Position numbers and translations under genes: made by a program. Of a stretch of DNA of 64,000 bases, positions 33,409 through 45,586 are shown one piece after another (the stretch's first letter is position 1; each line of letters starts with the position of its first letter). Origin of the DNA: GCA-002050365 sp038235165 (GTDB lineage Bacteria; Acidobacteriota; Blastocatellia; Pyrinomonadales; Pyrinomonadaceae); assembly GCA_038235165.1 (NCBI GenBank), contig JBBSUG010000010.1, positions 1 through 64,000 of the forward strand. The letters run 5' to 3'. The notes beneath the pieces were generated by a model. That model made no database searches, was not told where the DNA came from, and saw only the letters and a list, made by a program, of their open reading frames with translations.

Positions 33409-33706
33409 AAAAGTTTTTCGCCGAGCTGATCTCCAAAAAATAATAATATCGTAACCGGCAATTTTTTATCGAATAAGTTTTATTGCTTTGGCGTAAACTG
33501 TCGGTTTTTTTATTATAGTTTTGTATTTTAACAGTTCGCCTGATTTATGGCACAAGTTAAAAAGAAATCTGCTTATTTTTATTTCGAACAGAAGATTTTT
33601 GTGAGTTATTCTTTTTGCGTTTACGTTACCGGACAAAACTGCGTTGAGGTTTGATCTTATGTGAGATGAACTATCAAAATCCAAATACAGGATATTATTT
33701 TTTTAA
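33409..33706. other. Intergenic region upstream of mfd
   Basis: About 300 AT-rich bases between two minus-strand genes. A TATAAT on the minus strand (33510-33515) has no good -35 partner. A short open frame (33466-33684) has no ribosome-binding site or family resemblance. Nothing else was recognised. Confidence 0.5.
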
Positions 33707-35815
33707 TTACTCTTTATATTGATCCAACTTTCGATAAAGCGTCTTTCTGCCAATGTTCAAAAGCCGGGAAGCGTGTGATTTGTCGCCGCCCGTATAATCT
33801 AAAGCTAATTCAATCGCGTTTTTTTCGATTTCTTCCATTGTCGCCGGAAATTCGATTTCCAAATTTATCGAACGTCCTTCGCTGGCGGCTTTGGCGCGTT
33901 CCTGTCGGGCTTGGGCGAATGATTCCGAGGCGCGGCGGCTGATCGCTTCGGGCAGATCGTCGAGTTCGATTTGTCGTCCTGAAGCGATGATGACGGCGCG
34001 TTCAATGGCGTTCTCTAGTTCGCGGACGTTGCCCGTCCATTCGTAATTGACGAGGGCGCGTAACGCCGCTTTGGAAATTCCCGACACGAAGCGTCCGGTT
34101 TTTTCTTTGTAGAGTTCGAGAAAATGAAAAACGAGCAGATGAATGTCTTCGGGGCGCGAACGCAGCGGCGGGACGGTGATCGGGAACACCGACAGACGGT
34201 AAAATAAATCTTTGCGAAACGTGCCGGTTTCGACGGCTTTTTCGAGGTCAACATTTGATGCGGCGATGACGCGGGCATCGGTTTTGATGACTTCGCGCCC
34301 GCCGACGCGCGTGAATTCGCCGTCCTGCAAAACCCGCAGTAATCTGACCTGCGCGGCGAGCGACATCTCGCCGATTTCGTCGAGAAACAAAGTTCCGCCG
34401 TCGGCTTCCTCAAAACGTCCTTGTCTTTGATTTCGCGCATCGGTGAAGGCTCCTTTTTCGTGTCCGAAGAGTTCCGATTCGAGCAGAGATTCGGGAATCG
34501 CGCCGCAGTTTAATTTAATATACGGCTTGTTTTCGCGCCCCGAATTATAGTGAATCAAATTTGCCAGTAATTCTTTACCGGTTCCCGATTCGCCCTGAAT
34601 CAAAACGGTCGTGCCGGTATCGGCGACATTGAGCGCGAGTTCAATCGGGCGGCGAATCGTCGCCGCCTGCCCGATTATTTCGCTGTGTTTTTGGTGAAGT
34701 TCGCTTTTTAAGCGCATCACTTCGGCGGAAAGTTGATCGCGCTCCAAAGCCGTGCCGATTTGATCGGAAATACCTTCGACGAGCGCGATGTCGTGTGTTT
34801 CAAACGGTTTGGCGCGTTCTTCGCTCCAAACAAACCCGAGCAGACCGAACGCCTGCCCCGCGACGCGCACAGGCGTGACGAGCGCGGATTTTCCGCCCAA
34901 CTGCGAATTGAAAATCAGCCGAATCGCAAACGGCAATTGCGTGTCAACAATCTGCATCGTTTTCCCCTCGCGCAAAATATCGCCGAGCGCGGGAAAGGGT
35001 TCGATGTCGAGCGATTGATTATGCTGTTCGATCATCTGCAAAACGGCGTTCGGTTCAACATCGGGAGCAGATTTAAACGCCACCAGCGAAATCTTTTTGC
35101 CCGTCTGGTCAAGCACGCCGAGTGCGCCGTAATCCGCGCCGACGAGTCCGATGGCGCGTTCCAAAACTTTCGACGAAACGATGTTGAATTCCGAATGCGA
35201 ATTGAGCGTGTTGGCGATTTCCAGCAGTGCGTTTGTCCGCTTTGTTTCCTGTTCCTGCGCGACGTATAAACTCGTATATTGATAACCGATAGCGAGCTGC
35301 TGCGCGATGGATTCGAGAAAAGCGACTTCTTCGTCGAGCCATTCACGCGGCGAATGTGTGTCGTGAAGACCCAACAGACCGAGAACATTACCGCTCAAAA
35401 TAATCGGCACGATCAGCAGCGAGCGTGTTTCCAGTGCTTTGGTGAAAAATCGAAGCGTCGCGTCCTTCGATTTCGAGGTGTCGTTAATGCGAATCGGCTT
35501 GGAAATATCGAAGTATTCGCCGAGCTTTTCCGCATCAATCGGAATCGTCGTCCCTTCCGACGAAGGCACGTCTTCCGAAACGCGCCATTCGTGATTAATC
35601 CGCAGTTCGCTGTCGTTCGTTAATTGCAAAAGATCACAGCGGTCAGCCTGCATCATCCGTCCGAGTTCGGAGACGACGACGCGCAAAAACCGTTCAAGAT
35701 CAATATTCGTCGGTAAGTCACGCGCCAACCGGTCAATAATCGCTTCCCGCGCCTCGTGCATTTTGATTTTGCGTTCAAGCGAAAGCGTCGGCGAAGTTTC
35801 AATTTCCATTTTCAT
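33707..35815 (-). CDS. Sigma-54-dependent activator with two GAF domains (FhlA-like)
   Basis: This 702-residue regulator carries two GAF-type sensor domains (about 30-190 and 200-355), a short coiled linker, an AAA+ domain (about 380-610; GESGTGKELLANLIHYNS, GGTLFLDEIGEM) and a C-terminal Fis-type helix-turn-helix (GDKSHASRLLNIGRKTLYRKL). The sigma-54 loop reads GAFTDA, not GAFTGA, a substitution in the segment that contacts RpoN. It may still be active. GAF domains suggest control by a small ligand or redox signal, not phosphorylation. It is transcribed alone. Confidence 0.93.
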   Translation of the reverse strand: MKMEIETSPTLSLERKIKMHEAREAIIDRLARDLPTNIDLERFLRVVVSELGRMMQADRCDLLQLTNDSELRINHEWRVSEDVPSSEGTTIPIDAEKLGEYFDISKPIRINDTSKSKDATLRFFTKALETRSLLIVPIILSGNVLGLLGLHDTHSPREWLDEEVAFLESIAQQLAIGYQYTSLYVAQEQETKRTNALLEIANTLNSHSEFNIVSSKVLERAIGLVGADYGALGVLDQTGKKISLVAFKSAPDVEPNAVLQMIEQHNQSLDIEPFPALGDILREGKTMQIVDTQLPFAIRLIFNSQLGGKSALVTPVRVAGQAFGLLGFVWSEERAKPFETHDIALVEGISDQIGTALERDQLSAEVMRLKSELHQKHSEIIGQAATIRRPIELALNVADTGTTVLIQGESGTGKELLANLIHYNSGRENKPYIKLNCGAIPESLLESELFGHEKGAFTDARNQRQGRFEEADGGTLFLDEIGEMSLAAQVRLLRVLQDGEFTRVGGREVIKTDARVIAASNVDLEKAVETGTFRKDLFYRLSVFPITVPPLRSRPEDIHLLVFHFLELYKEKTGRFVSGISKAALRALVNYEWTGNVRELENAIERAVIIASGRQIELDDLPEAISRRASESFAQARQERAKAASEGRSINLEIEFPATMEEIEKNAIELALDYTGGDKSHASRLLNIGRKTLYRKLDQYKE

Positions 35816-35929
35816 AAGTCATTTAACTATCAAGATTAAATTTGAAAGCAAATGACACTTATGTCAAGTTGATACAGATTTATTTGGAGGTGTGTTTTTG
35901 TGATGCAGGAAAACGATTTAGGGATTATG

Positions 35930-36000
35930 GTCCACGAATAGCACGAATCTTCACGAATTGTTTAAAAATTTATTTATGTTAATTCGTGCTATACGTGGAC
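35930..36000. repeat. Imperfect palindrome with CACGAAT units
   Basis: GTCCACGAATAGCACGAATC (35930-35949) pairs with AATTCGTGCTATACGTGGAC (35981-36000) with two mismatches. CACGAAT units recur about every 10 bases. It lies between the GAF regulator and the desaturase. Confidence 0.7.
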
Positions 36001-36021
36001 AAAAGAAATCCTTAACTAAAA

Positions 36022-37491
36022 CTAAATTTCGCCGATCATTTTTGCCACAATTTTCCCTGACGACATCACGCCCGGAAGACCCGCGCCGGGATGCGTTCCC
36101 GCGCCGACGAAATACAAATTCGGAATATCTTCGCTCAAATTATGCGGACGCAGCCACGCCGATTGGAAAAGTGTCGGTTCAACGCCGAAAGCGTTGCCGA
36201 GATAGCTGTTGAGCGTGTCTTGGAAATGCAGCGGATCAATATAATGCTCGGAAACGATATGTTTGGAAAGTTCGGGCATATAATTTTCTTCCAAATATTT
36301 GATGATCGAATCGCGGTAGGGTTTTGCCTGTTTTGTCCAATCAACATCGGCTTCGAGATGCGGTACGGGCGAGAGAACATACCACGAATCACAGCCGTCG
36401 GGCGCAAGACTCTGATCGGTCGCGGTCGGGCGGTGCAGATACAGCGAAAAATCTTCGGCAAGAGTTTTGTCCACGAAAATCTCGTCGAGCAGCGGTTTAT
36501 ATCGCTTGCCCAAAATGATTTCGTGATGCGCCATATTCTCGTATTTTTTGTCCGTCCCGAAATAAATGACGAACAGCGACATCGAATAAGTCAGCGATTT
36601 TACTTTTTTGTCGGTGTATTTTTTGCGGAATTTTGACGGAACCAGATTCAGATAAGTAAAACCGACATCGGCATTTGAAACAACCGCATCAGACGGCAGA
36701 AGTTCGCCGCTTTTCATTCGCACACCGGATGCGCCGCCGCTTTGTTCGTTAACCATAATCTCTTCGACTTCCGCGTTTAAGAAAACTTCGCCGCCGATGT
36801 CTAAAAATAAATTACCGAGCGCGCGCACCAGTGCGCCCGTGCCGCCCATCGCAAACCACACACCGAATTTTTGTTCCAATTCGTGAATCATCGAATAGAT
36901 CGAAGTCGCTGTGAACGGGTTGCCGCCGATTAAAAGCGGGTGAAAACTGAACGCTTCGCGCAACCGTTCATCTTTAAAATACTTGGAAGCAAATTTGTAA
37001 ACCGAACGATCCGAACGCAACTTGATCATTTCGGGGACAACTTTGACCATATCCCAAACTTTGGTAAACGGCTGGTCAATCAGTTCAAAACCGACGCGGT
37101 AAATTTCGCCTAAATCTTTGGAAAATCGCTTGTAACCTTCGACATCCGCCGGGTTAATTTTGGCGATTTCGTTTAATAAAGTTTCGCGGTCGTCGTTGTA
37201 GTGAAAAACCGTGCCGTCCGGGAATCTGATGTTGTAAAACGGGTCGAGTTTGACGAGTTTGACGTAATCAGCCGTTTTTTTGCCCGCCGCTTCAAACATT
37301 TCGTCAATCAGCCACGGCGCGGTGATGATCGTCGGTCCGCCGTCGAAGACAAAACCGTCCTGTTCGTAAACGTAGGCGCGTCCGCCAAGTTTGTCGCGTT
37401 TTTCGACAATTGTTACTTCGTGTCCGCTTGCCTGAAGGCGAATCGCCGCCGAAAGCCCGCCGAACCCGCTGCCGATAATGATTATTTTCAT
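36022..37491 (-). CDS. crtI: Phytoene desaturase family carotenoid oxidoreductase
   Basis: This FAD-dependent CrtI-type enzyme introduces double bonds into phytoene or a related polyene. The 489-residue protein has the dinucleotide fingerprint IIIGSGFGGLSAAIRLQ with VEKRDKLGGRAYVYE, FDGGPTIITAPWLIDEMF, and the C-terminal CrtI signature YFVGAGTHPGAGLPGVMSSG. No phytoene synthase or other crt gene lies nearby, so the substrate (phytoene, a neurosporene-like polyene or a non-carotenoid isoprenoid) is open. Its start overlaps the lipB stop (ATGA), so the two are translationally coupled. Confidence 0.9.
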   Translation of the reverse strand: MKIIIIGSGFGGLSAAIRLQASGHEVTIVEKRDKLGGRAYVYEQDGFVFDGGPTIITAPWLIDEMFEAAGKKTADYVKLVKLDPFYNIRFPDGTVFHYNDDRETLLNEIAKINPADVEGYKRFSKDLGEIYRVGFELIDQPFTKVWDMVKVVPEMIKLRSDRSVYKFASKYFKDERLREAFSFHPLLIGGNPFTATSIYSMIHELEQKFGVWFAMGGTGALVRALGNLFLDIGGEVFLNAEVEEIMVNEQSGGASGVRMKSGELLPSDAVVSNADVGFTYLNLVPSKFRKKYTDKKVKSLTYSMSLFVIYFGTDKKYENMAHHEIILGKRYKPLLDEIFVDKTLAEDFSLYLHRPTATDQSLAPDGCDSWYVLSPVPHLEADVDWTKQAKPYRDSIIKYLEENYMPELSKHIVSEHYIDPLHFQDTLNSYLGNAFGVEPTLFQSAWLRPHNLSEDIPNLYFVGAGTHPGAGLPGVMSSGKIVAKMIGEI

Positions 37492-38195
37492 TGATTAAAA
37501 ACTGTTGATCTTCCCTTGATTTTGTTGTTGATAACAGAGTTAGACTCCGCTGTTTCGATGAAAATGTCGAAGACATCCGCGAAATTTTCGATGATTCTAT
37601 CTTCGACTTCCGCCAGTGTCAGTTCGCGCCCCAAAAGTCTGTCCATCGAAGCGACCGGCTCGCCCTCGCAGGCGATTATTTGATCGAAAAAACTTAGATC
37701 GGTATTGACGTTGAGCGCGAAACCGTGCGTCGTCACCCACCGTTTGAGATGTATACCGATTGCCGCCACTTTTCCCTCTTTGGTGTGAACGCCCGTTAAA
37801 CCTTTGATTCTAAAGGCTTCAATTTCAAAATCACGCATCGTCCGAATCAAAATTTCTTCCAAATCGCGGACGTATTTGTGAACGTCTTCGCGCTCCGGCG
37901 AAAGATTAATAATCGGATAACCGATGACTTGCCCAATGCCGTGATACGTTACTTTGCCGCCGCGATTCGTTTCGTAAACTGCCACGCCGAGCTTTTCCAG
38001 TGTTTCCGCCGTCGCCAAAACACCGCTTTCTTTCGCCCGCCGCCCGATGGTAAAAGTGTGCGGATGTTCGAGCAGTAACAGATAATCGGCTTCGCGTTTT
38101 TCGATCACATTTTGCTCGATTTCTTTCTGCAGCCGCAAACCTTCATCGTAATCAATCCGACCGAGACGGCGAACTTGTAAATGTCTTTTCCGCAT
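37488..38195 (-). CDS. lipB: Octanoyl-[ACP]:protein N-octanoyltransferase
   Basis: LipB moves the octanoyl chain from acyl carrier protein to lipoyl domains, the first step of lipoate assembly. The 235-residue protein shows RGGKVTYHGIGQVIGYPI, KVAAIGIHLKRWVTTHGFALNV (catalytic lysine region), and the thioester cysteine in IIACEGEPVASM. LipA is not adjacent. It overlaps crtI by 4 bases. Confidence 0.96.
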   Translation of the reverse strand: MRKRHLQVRRLGRIDYDEGLRLQKEIEQNVIEKREADYLLLLEHPHTFTIGRRAKESGVLATAETLEKLGVAVYETNRGGKVTYHGIGQVIGYPIINLSPEREDVHKYVRDLEEILIRTMRDFEIEAFRIKGLTGVHTKEGKVAAIGIHLKRWVTTHGFALNVNTDLSFFDQIIACEGEPVASMDRLLGRELTLAEVEDRIIENFADVFDIFIETAESNSVINNKIKGRSTVFNQ

Positions 38196-38252
38196 CTGTA
38201 ATTTAATGATAGAATTTTCCGGGCAAATTTACTAACGAGCAAAATTACAAAT

Positions 38253-38786
38253 ATGAAAATGAACAAAAGTTTAACGAAATTCGCCGTTTCCGCATTATGT
38301 CTGTTGTGTTTTGTGTTTACCGCTGACGCGCAAAAACGTCGAACCAGAAGCAAATCCACGAAATCCGCCGCGACCAAAACACCGCCGGCGAATGCCGCAA
38401 TCAGAAACGGGGCGGAAAAAGTTTCGACCCAGATAAAAAACGTCTCAAAGTTTATTTATGTGCTGGGCGGCATCGCCAAAGGTATCGAAGACATAGATAA
38501 ATCGGCAAAAACGGGCAGACTTTCACGCGATGTAACGAGCAAAAACGCGCAATTTAAGCAGGATGTGATTCAAAGCATCAGAAATCTCCGCGCCGGACTC
38601 GTCGCGTTGGAAATCGAATTTCGCACCAATCCCGCGCTCAAAAATTATCTCATTCAGATACAGGGAATTTCCGATATGTCCGGCACGGCGGAAGATCAGG
38701 CGACCGCCGGACAGTTGAACGAAGCGGGCAAAACGCTGCTGCTCGTCATTGAAAAATTGTCGGATACGCTGGCGGCTCTGCCGTAA
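38253..38786 (+). CDS. Secreted hypothetical protein
   Basis: A signal peptide (to FTADAQ, about residue 27) is followed by a basic stretch (KRRTRSKSTK) and ~120 residues that look all-helical, with heptad-like spacing (FKQDVIQSIRNLRAGLVALEIEFRT). No known motif was found. It starts 58 bases from the divergent lipB. It is probably periplasmic or surface-bound, function unknown. Confidence 0.7.
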   Translation: MKMNKSLTKFAVSALCLLCFVFTADAQKRRTRSKSTKSAATKTPPANAAIRNGAEKVSTQIKNVSKFIYVLGGIAKGIEDIDKSAKTGRLSRDVTSKNAQFKQDVIQSIRNLRAGLVALEIEFRTNPALKNYLIQIQGISDMSGTAEDQATAGQLNEAGKTLLLVIEKLSDTLAALP

Positions 38787-38825
38787 TTTTGATCGTTAAT
38801 CTTTAATCGTGGAGCGGCGAAATTT

Positions 38826-39026
38826 TCAACACTCGCCGCTTTCTTTTTCATATATTTCATTCCAACAATTCACACAAAAAATGTGGTGTTTTCGTTCCTC
38901 TTTTGTGAATTTCGTGTTCAGCGGCAACCGCTCGACCAGAAATTTTTCCTCTTTGGTCAAATCCTTCCACGCTTTTAATTTCGGCAAACCGCACTGCGGA
39001 CATATTTTTTCCTGAAAACTTCTCAT
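38826..39026 (-). CDS. Small zinc-ribbon-type protein
   Basis: This 66-residue protein has two CxxC pairs, CPQCG near residue 9 and CVNC near residue 51. They are separated by a charged helix (LKAWKDLTKEEKFLVERLP), consistent with one zinc site. Role unknown. It lies convergent to the secreted protein gene, and its 5' end is 84 bases from the divergent peptidase gene. Confidence 0.65.
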   Translation of the reverse strand: MRSFQEKICPQCGLPKLKAWKDLTKEEKFLVERLPLNTKFTKEERKHHIFCVNCWNEIYEKESGEC

Positions 39027-39109
39027 TATATTTTGAGTTTAACCGATTTGAGTTTAATATCTAGCCAAGTTCGACGTATTTCAATTCAAAAAGTTCCGTA
39101 ATTTTATCA

Positions 39110-41977
39110 ATGAAGCTAAAATCTTTTTTGTTTTTCGCATTTGTTTGTGTCGTTTTTTCACAGTTCGCTTTTTCACAAACCGAAGAAAAGTTCGATTTCT
39201 ACACGCGCGGCGATTACCGGGCGGAAGTTCCGCGCCCGCAAAGCATTTTGCGCTATGATGTCGGCGATTTTCACACGACCTACGCGCAGATGGAAGCGGT
39301 CATTAACGCGATTGCCAAAGCCGCACCCGACCGCGTGAAAATTTACGACATCGGCGAAACCAACGAACACCGGATGCAGCATATCGTGGCGGTTTCCGCG
39401 CCGAACAATATGGCGCGAATTGACCAAATAAAAGCCGATAATGCGCGTTTGACCGATTCGCGGGTTACTTCGCCCACTGCTGCCAATCAAATTATCCAAA
39501 ATAACCCGACCGTCGCGTGGATGGCTTACACGATTCACGGCAACGAATCGGCTTCGTTTGAAACGATGATGCAGGTTATTTACCAGCTTGCTGCATCGAA
39601 CGAAGCGCAGACGCTGGAGATTTTAAATAATACGGTGACGCTGATTTTAACAGGCGAAAATCCCGACGGACACGAACGGTTTGCAACTTGGTATAACTCG
39701 GTGGCGACCGGAAATGCCGACAATAATGCGCTCGAACACCGCGAACCGTGGAGCGTTTACGGGCGTTTGAGCCATTACCGGTTTGATTTGAACCGCGACA
39801 ATATCGCCGCGACACAGAAGGAAACGCAAAATATGCAGCGGGCGTTTTTCGAGTGGAATCCGCAGCTTTTGGTTGACCATCACGGACAGCCTTCGCAATT
39901 CTTTTTCCCTCCCGCCGCGTTGCCGATCAACCCGAATCTGCCGCAGCCCGTTACAAATAACTGGCTGGCGACTTTCGGACGCGCTAATGCAAAGAGTTTT
40001 GACGCGAACAAATGGGATTTCTACGTCCGCGATATTTTCGATCTTTTTTATCCCGGTTACTGGGATTCGTTTCCGTCGCTCAACGGTGCAATCGGGATGA
40101 CTTACGAAACCGACGGCGGCGGCTTCAAAGGACTGCGCTGGACACGCGACGACGGCACGATTGCCACGCTGCGTTCGGCGATTGCCAAACACTTTGTCGC
40201 TTCGCTGACGACGCTGGAGACCCTGGCGAAAAACCGGGCGGCTCGGCTTCAGGATTATTACGATTTCCGGCGCGTTGCAATCGAGGAACTGCGCGGCGAA
40301 AAATTAAAGCGCGTCGTGATTCTGCCGGGAAAAGATCCGGCGAAAACAGCGGAGATGATGGAAGTTTTACAGTTAGCGCGGATTGAAATCAAAGTGGCGA
40401 ATTCCGCATTTAATTCCGCCGACGCACACAGCTACGCCCAGAAAGACGCGCCGAAAGTCTCGCAAAACTTTCCCGCCGGGGCGTATATCATTGATTTGAA
40501 TCAGCCGCAGAAAAAAATTATCAAAGCACTGCTCGAACAGGATACGCCGCAGGATGCCGCTTTTGTCAAAGACAATATGGGCAGATTCAAGCGCAACGAA
40601 CTGCGCGGTTCGACGGCGCAAAAAGAAGACTACGGTTTTTACGACATCACCGCCTGGAATTTGCCGCTGGCGTTCGGCGTTGACGCTTTTTGGACGGAAG
40701 ACGCGGGCAGTTTCGGCGGCACGGCACTGACGCAGGAATATCTCGATCAGGTGAAACGCGGTTCGGTAACGGGACGCGCTCAAATCGCCTACATTATTCC
40801 GTATCAAAGCGACGGCGCGGGCGCGTTTGCTCTGCGGTTGATGAAAGAAGGTTTTCGCATTGCGGCGGCATCGAAAACATTAAATGCGGGCGGGAAAACT
40901 TATCCGCGCGGAACTTTCGTCGTGCGCGTGACGCGCAATTCCGAAGCAGTTCACGAAGCGGTGGCGCGGCTGGCGCGTGAATTGGGTGTCAACGCCGTCG
41001 CCGTCAACACCGGTTATTACGAGGAAGGCGATACGGGTGTCGGGGCGGAAAACGTCGTTTCGATGCAAAATCCGCGAATTGCGATGGTCGCTGACGAAGC
41101 TGTCAGCCAAACGAGTTACGGCTCGATCTGGTGGACTCTTGACCGTTACGGCATCGCTTTTACGCCGTTGACCATCAGCAATATCAAAAGCGGCGCACTG
41201 GCGAAATATAATGTTTTGATTATGCCGGACGGTTCAGCAAGTCGCTATTTCAGCACTTTGGGCAGCGGCGGCGTTTCCGCATTGAAAGAGTGGGTTTCAA
41301 AGGGCGGAACTTTGATCACCGTTAGGGGCGCGTCGGTTTTCGCCGCGCTCAAAGATGTCGGTTTTACGTCGGCAAAACTCGTCGGAAGTGACGATGATGA
41401 GGAGAAAAACAAACCGGTCCAGGATGAAACGCCCGATTCGCGCAAAGAAGCCGAAACGCGCCCGACACCTTCGCCGACACCGGGAAAAGTGAAAAACAAA
41501 CGGATGGCGGTTGAACCGAATCCGAATCCGTCGGTCGAATTGAAATCGGACAAATCCGATGGTGCGCCGCCCGTTCTGCCGCCGATTGCCTCGCCCTCGG
41601 CAAACGCCGGGAAAGTTCCCGAAGGAATTCCGGGCGCGATAATGCGAGCCGTTGTGGACCGCACCACTTATTTAACTTACGGTTTGGAAGATGAAAACCT
41701 GCCCGTTCTGTTGTCATCCGGCTACTTTTTCCGTCTTTCCAAAGACGGCACTAACGCCATTCTATTCGAGCCGAAGCCGAAAACACCGCTGACAATTTCC
41801 GGCTTCGTTTGGGAAGGCAACACCGAACGACTGCTCAAAGGAACGGCGTATTTGATTGACGAGCCGACCGGCAGCGGTCACGTTATTTTATTCGCTGAGG
41901 AACCGTTCTTTCGCGGCATTTTCCGTTCGATGACGCGCCCGTTTTTTAATGCGATGATGTTCAATCAAACTTTTTGA
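39110..41977 (+). CDS. Secreted M14-family zinc carboxypeptidase
   Basis: A signal peptide (FVCVVFSQFAFSQ) precedes an M14 peptidase domain (about 40-390). The zinc ligands His and Glu are in IHGNESASFE and a third histidine is in LLVDHHGQPSQ. The substrate arginine region is FDLNRDN, and the general-base glutamate is in GMTYETDGGGFKG. The remaining ~560 residues form a large C-terminal module. It includes a glutamine-amidotransferase-like stretch (KYNVLIMPDGSASRYFS, LKEWVSKGGTLITVRG) and a Pro/Thr linker (RPTPSPTPGK). Proteins of this layout digest extracellular peptides. At 955 residues it is long for M14. Confidence 0.9.
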   Translation: MKLKSFLFFAFVCVVFSQFAFSQTEEKFDFYTRGDYRAEVPRPQSILRYDVGDFHTTYAQMEAVINAIAKAAPDRVKIYDIGETNEHRMQHIVAVSAPNNMARIDQIKADNARLTDSRVTSPTAANQIIQNNPTVAWMAYTIHGNESASFETMMQVIYQLAASNEAQTLEILNNTVTLILTGENPDGHERFATWYNSVATGNADNNALEHREPWSVYGRLSHYRFDLNRDNIAATQKETQNMQRAFFEWNPQLLVDHHGQPSQFFFPPAALPINPNLPQPVTNNWLATFGRANAKSFDANKWDFYVRDIFDLFYPGYWDSFPSLNGAIGMTYETDGGGFKGLRWTRDDGTIATLRSAIAKHFVASLTTLETLAKNRAARLQDYYDFRRVAIEELRGEKLKRVVILPGKDPAKTAEMMEVLQLARIEIKVANSAFNSADAHSYAQKDAPKVSQNFPAGAYIIDLNQPQKKIIKALLEQDTPQDAAFVKDNMGRFKRNELRGSTAQKEDYGFYDITAWNLPLAFGVDAFWTEDAGSFGGTALTQEYLDQVKRGSVTGRAQIAYIIPYQSDGAGAFALRLMKEGFRIAAASKTLNAGGKTYPRGTFVVRVTRNSEAVHEAVARLARELGVNAVAVNTGYYEEGDTGVGAENVVSMQNPRIAMVADEAVSQTSYGSIWWTLDRYGIAFTPLTISNIKSGALAKYNVLIMPDGSASRYFSTLGSGGVSALKEWVSKGGTLITVRGASVFAALKDVGFTSAKLVGSDDDEEKNKPVQDETPDSRKEAETRPTPSPTPGKVKNKRMAVEPNPNPSVELKSDKSDGAPPVLPPIASPSANAGKVPEGIPGAIMRAVVDRTTYLTYGLEDENLPVLLSSGYFFRLSKDGTNAILFEPKPKTPLTISGFVWEGNTERLLKGTAYLIDEPTGSGHVILFAEEPFFRGIFRSMTRPFFNAMMFNQTF

Positions 41978-41999
41978 CCGGTCAGCAAATAATTGGAAA

Positions 42000-42623
42000 T
42001 TAACCGCCCGACTGCCACGTTTTGATCGCGTCGAACGGGTGAATGAGTTGGATGATGTTGATTACAAGACTGTCGTGAATCCAGAGAATCAAGATGATTT
42101 CGATCAAGACAAATAAGCCGAGTGAATAAAGAAAACCGAGTTTGCGGGCGATGATGAAACCGAAGGCGCAGCTTAAAATGTCGCCGAAGGAGTTGAGAAC
42201 CGAATCGCCGTAATAGTCGAGCGCGAGCGTTGCCGTGCGATAGCGTTCGATGACGGTGTTGGTGTTTTCTAAAATTTCCCACGCGCTTTCGGCGGCGACG
42301 GCGATGAACATTAGCCATTTGAGCGAGAGGCGTTTGCCGAAGATCAGTTTGAGAAACCAGAAATAAAGAAAGCCGTGAAGGACGTGCGTGAAAGTATACG
42401 GGTCGAAAAAATGCTGTGAATTGTGTTTGCCCCAAGCGTCGCTCGACCAGATGATAAGCGGCGAATCCCATTTGCACCAGAGAATTCTGCCTTGAAAATG
42501 AAGCTGGATTAAAGCGGCGATAATGATTAAAAATGTCAGAAGCCACGGCAGATAATCGCGCCAATTATCAAAAGCGAAGAGGCGAAAATGTCCGGTTGTT
42601 TCGGGTTTGAATTCGTCGGTCAT
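42000..42623 (-). CDS. DUF2585 family membrane protein
   Basis: This 207-residue protein has about five membrane helices and the family core NSQHFFDPYTFTHVLHGFLY, then AAESAWEILENTNTVIERYR and LDYYGDSVLNSFGDIL. The conserved His, Glu, Asp and Tyr residues near membrane faces suggest an enzyme, but none is documented to my knowledge. Its ATG directly abuts the stop of the GH63 gene upstream, so the two form an operon. Confidence 0.85.
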   Translation of the reverse strand: MTDEFKPETTGHFRLFAFDNWRDYLPWLLTFLIIIAALIQLHFQGRILWCKWDSPLIIWSSDAWGKHNSQHFFDPYTFTHVLHGFLYFWFLKLIFGKRLSLKWLMFIAVAAESAWEILENTNTVIERYRTATLALDYYGDSVLNSFGDILSCAFGFIIARKLGFLYSLGLFVLIEIILILWIHDSLVINIIQLIHPFDAIKTWQSGG

Positions 42624-45368
<2,745 letters not shown>

Positions 45369-45586
45369 TGTTGTACCTCAACCCTTTTTTCGATTAAAGA
45401 ATGTCACAGTTTTCGGCTGCGCGTCCAGTTTGTCGGATACATTACATAAAAATTAGACTTAGAACGATTTTTTTGTTAAATTTAAACCTCAAAAGTTTAA
45501 TTGTTAAACATCCCCTTCTTAAAATTTTGGTAAGTTATTGCTGAAAAAAAGTTTCCATTAACAGTATTCTTTTTTTAACCAATGTG

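Noticed and set aside
33466..33684. Minus-strand frame of 72 codons between mfd and the GAF regulator
   Set aside because: AT-rich, Lys/Ile-rich sequence without a ribosome-binding site or resemblance to known proteins.
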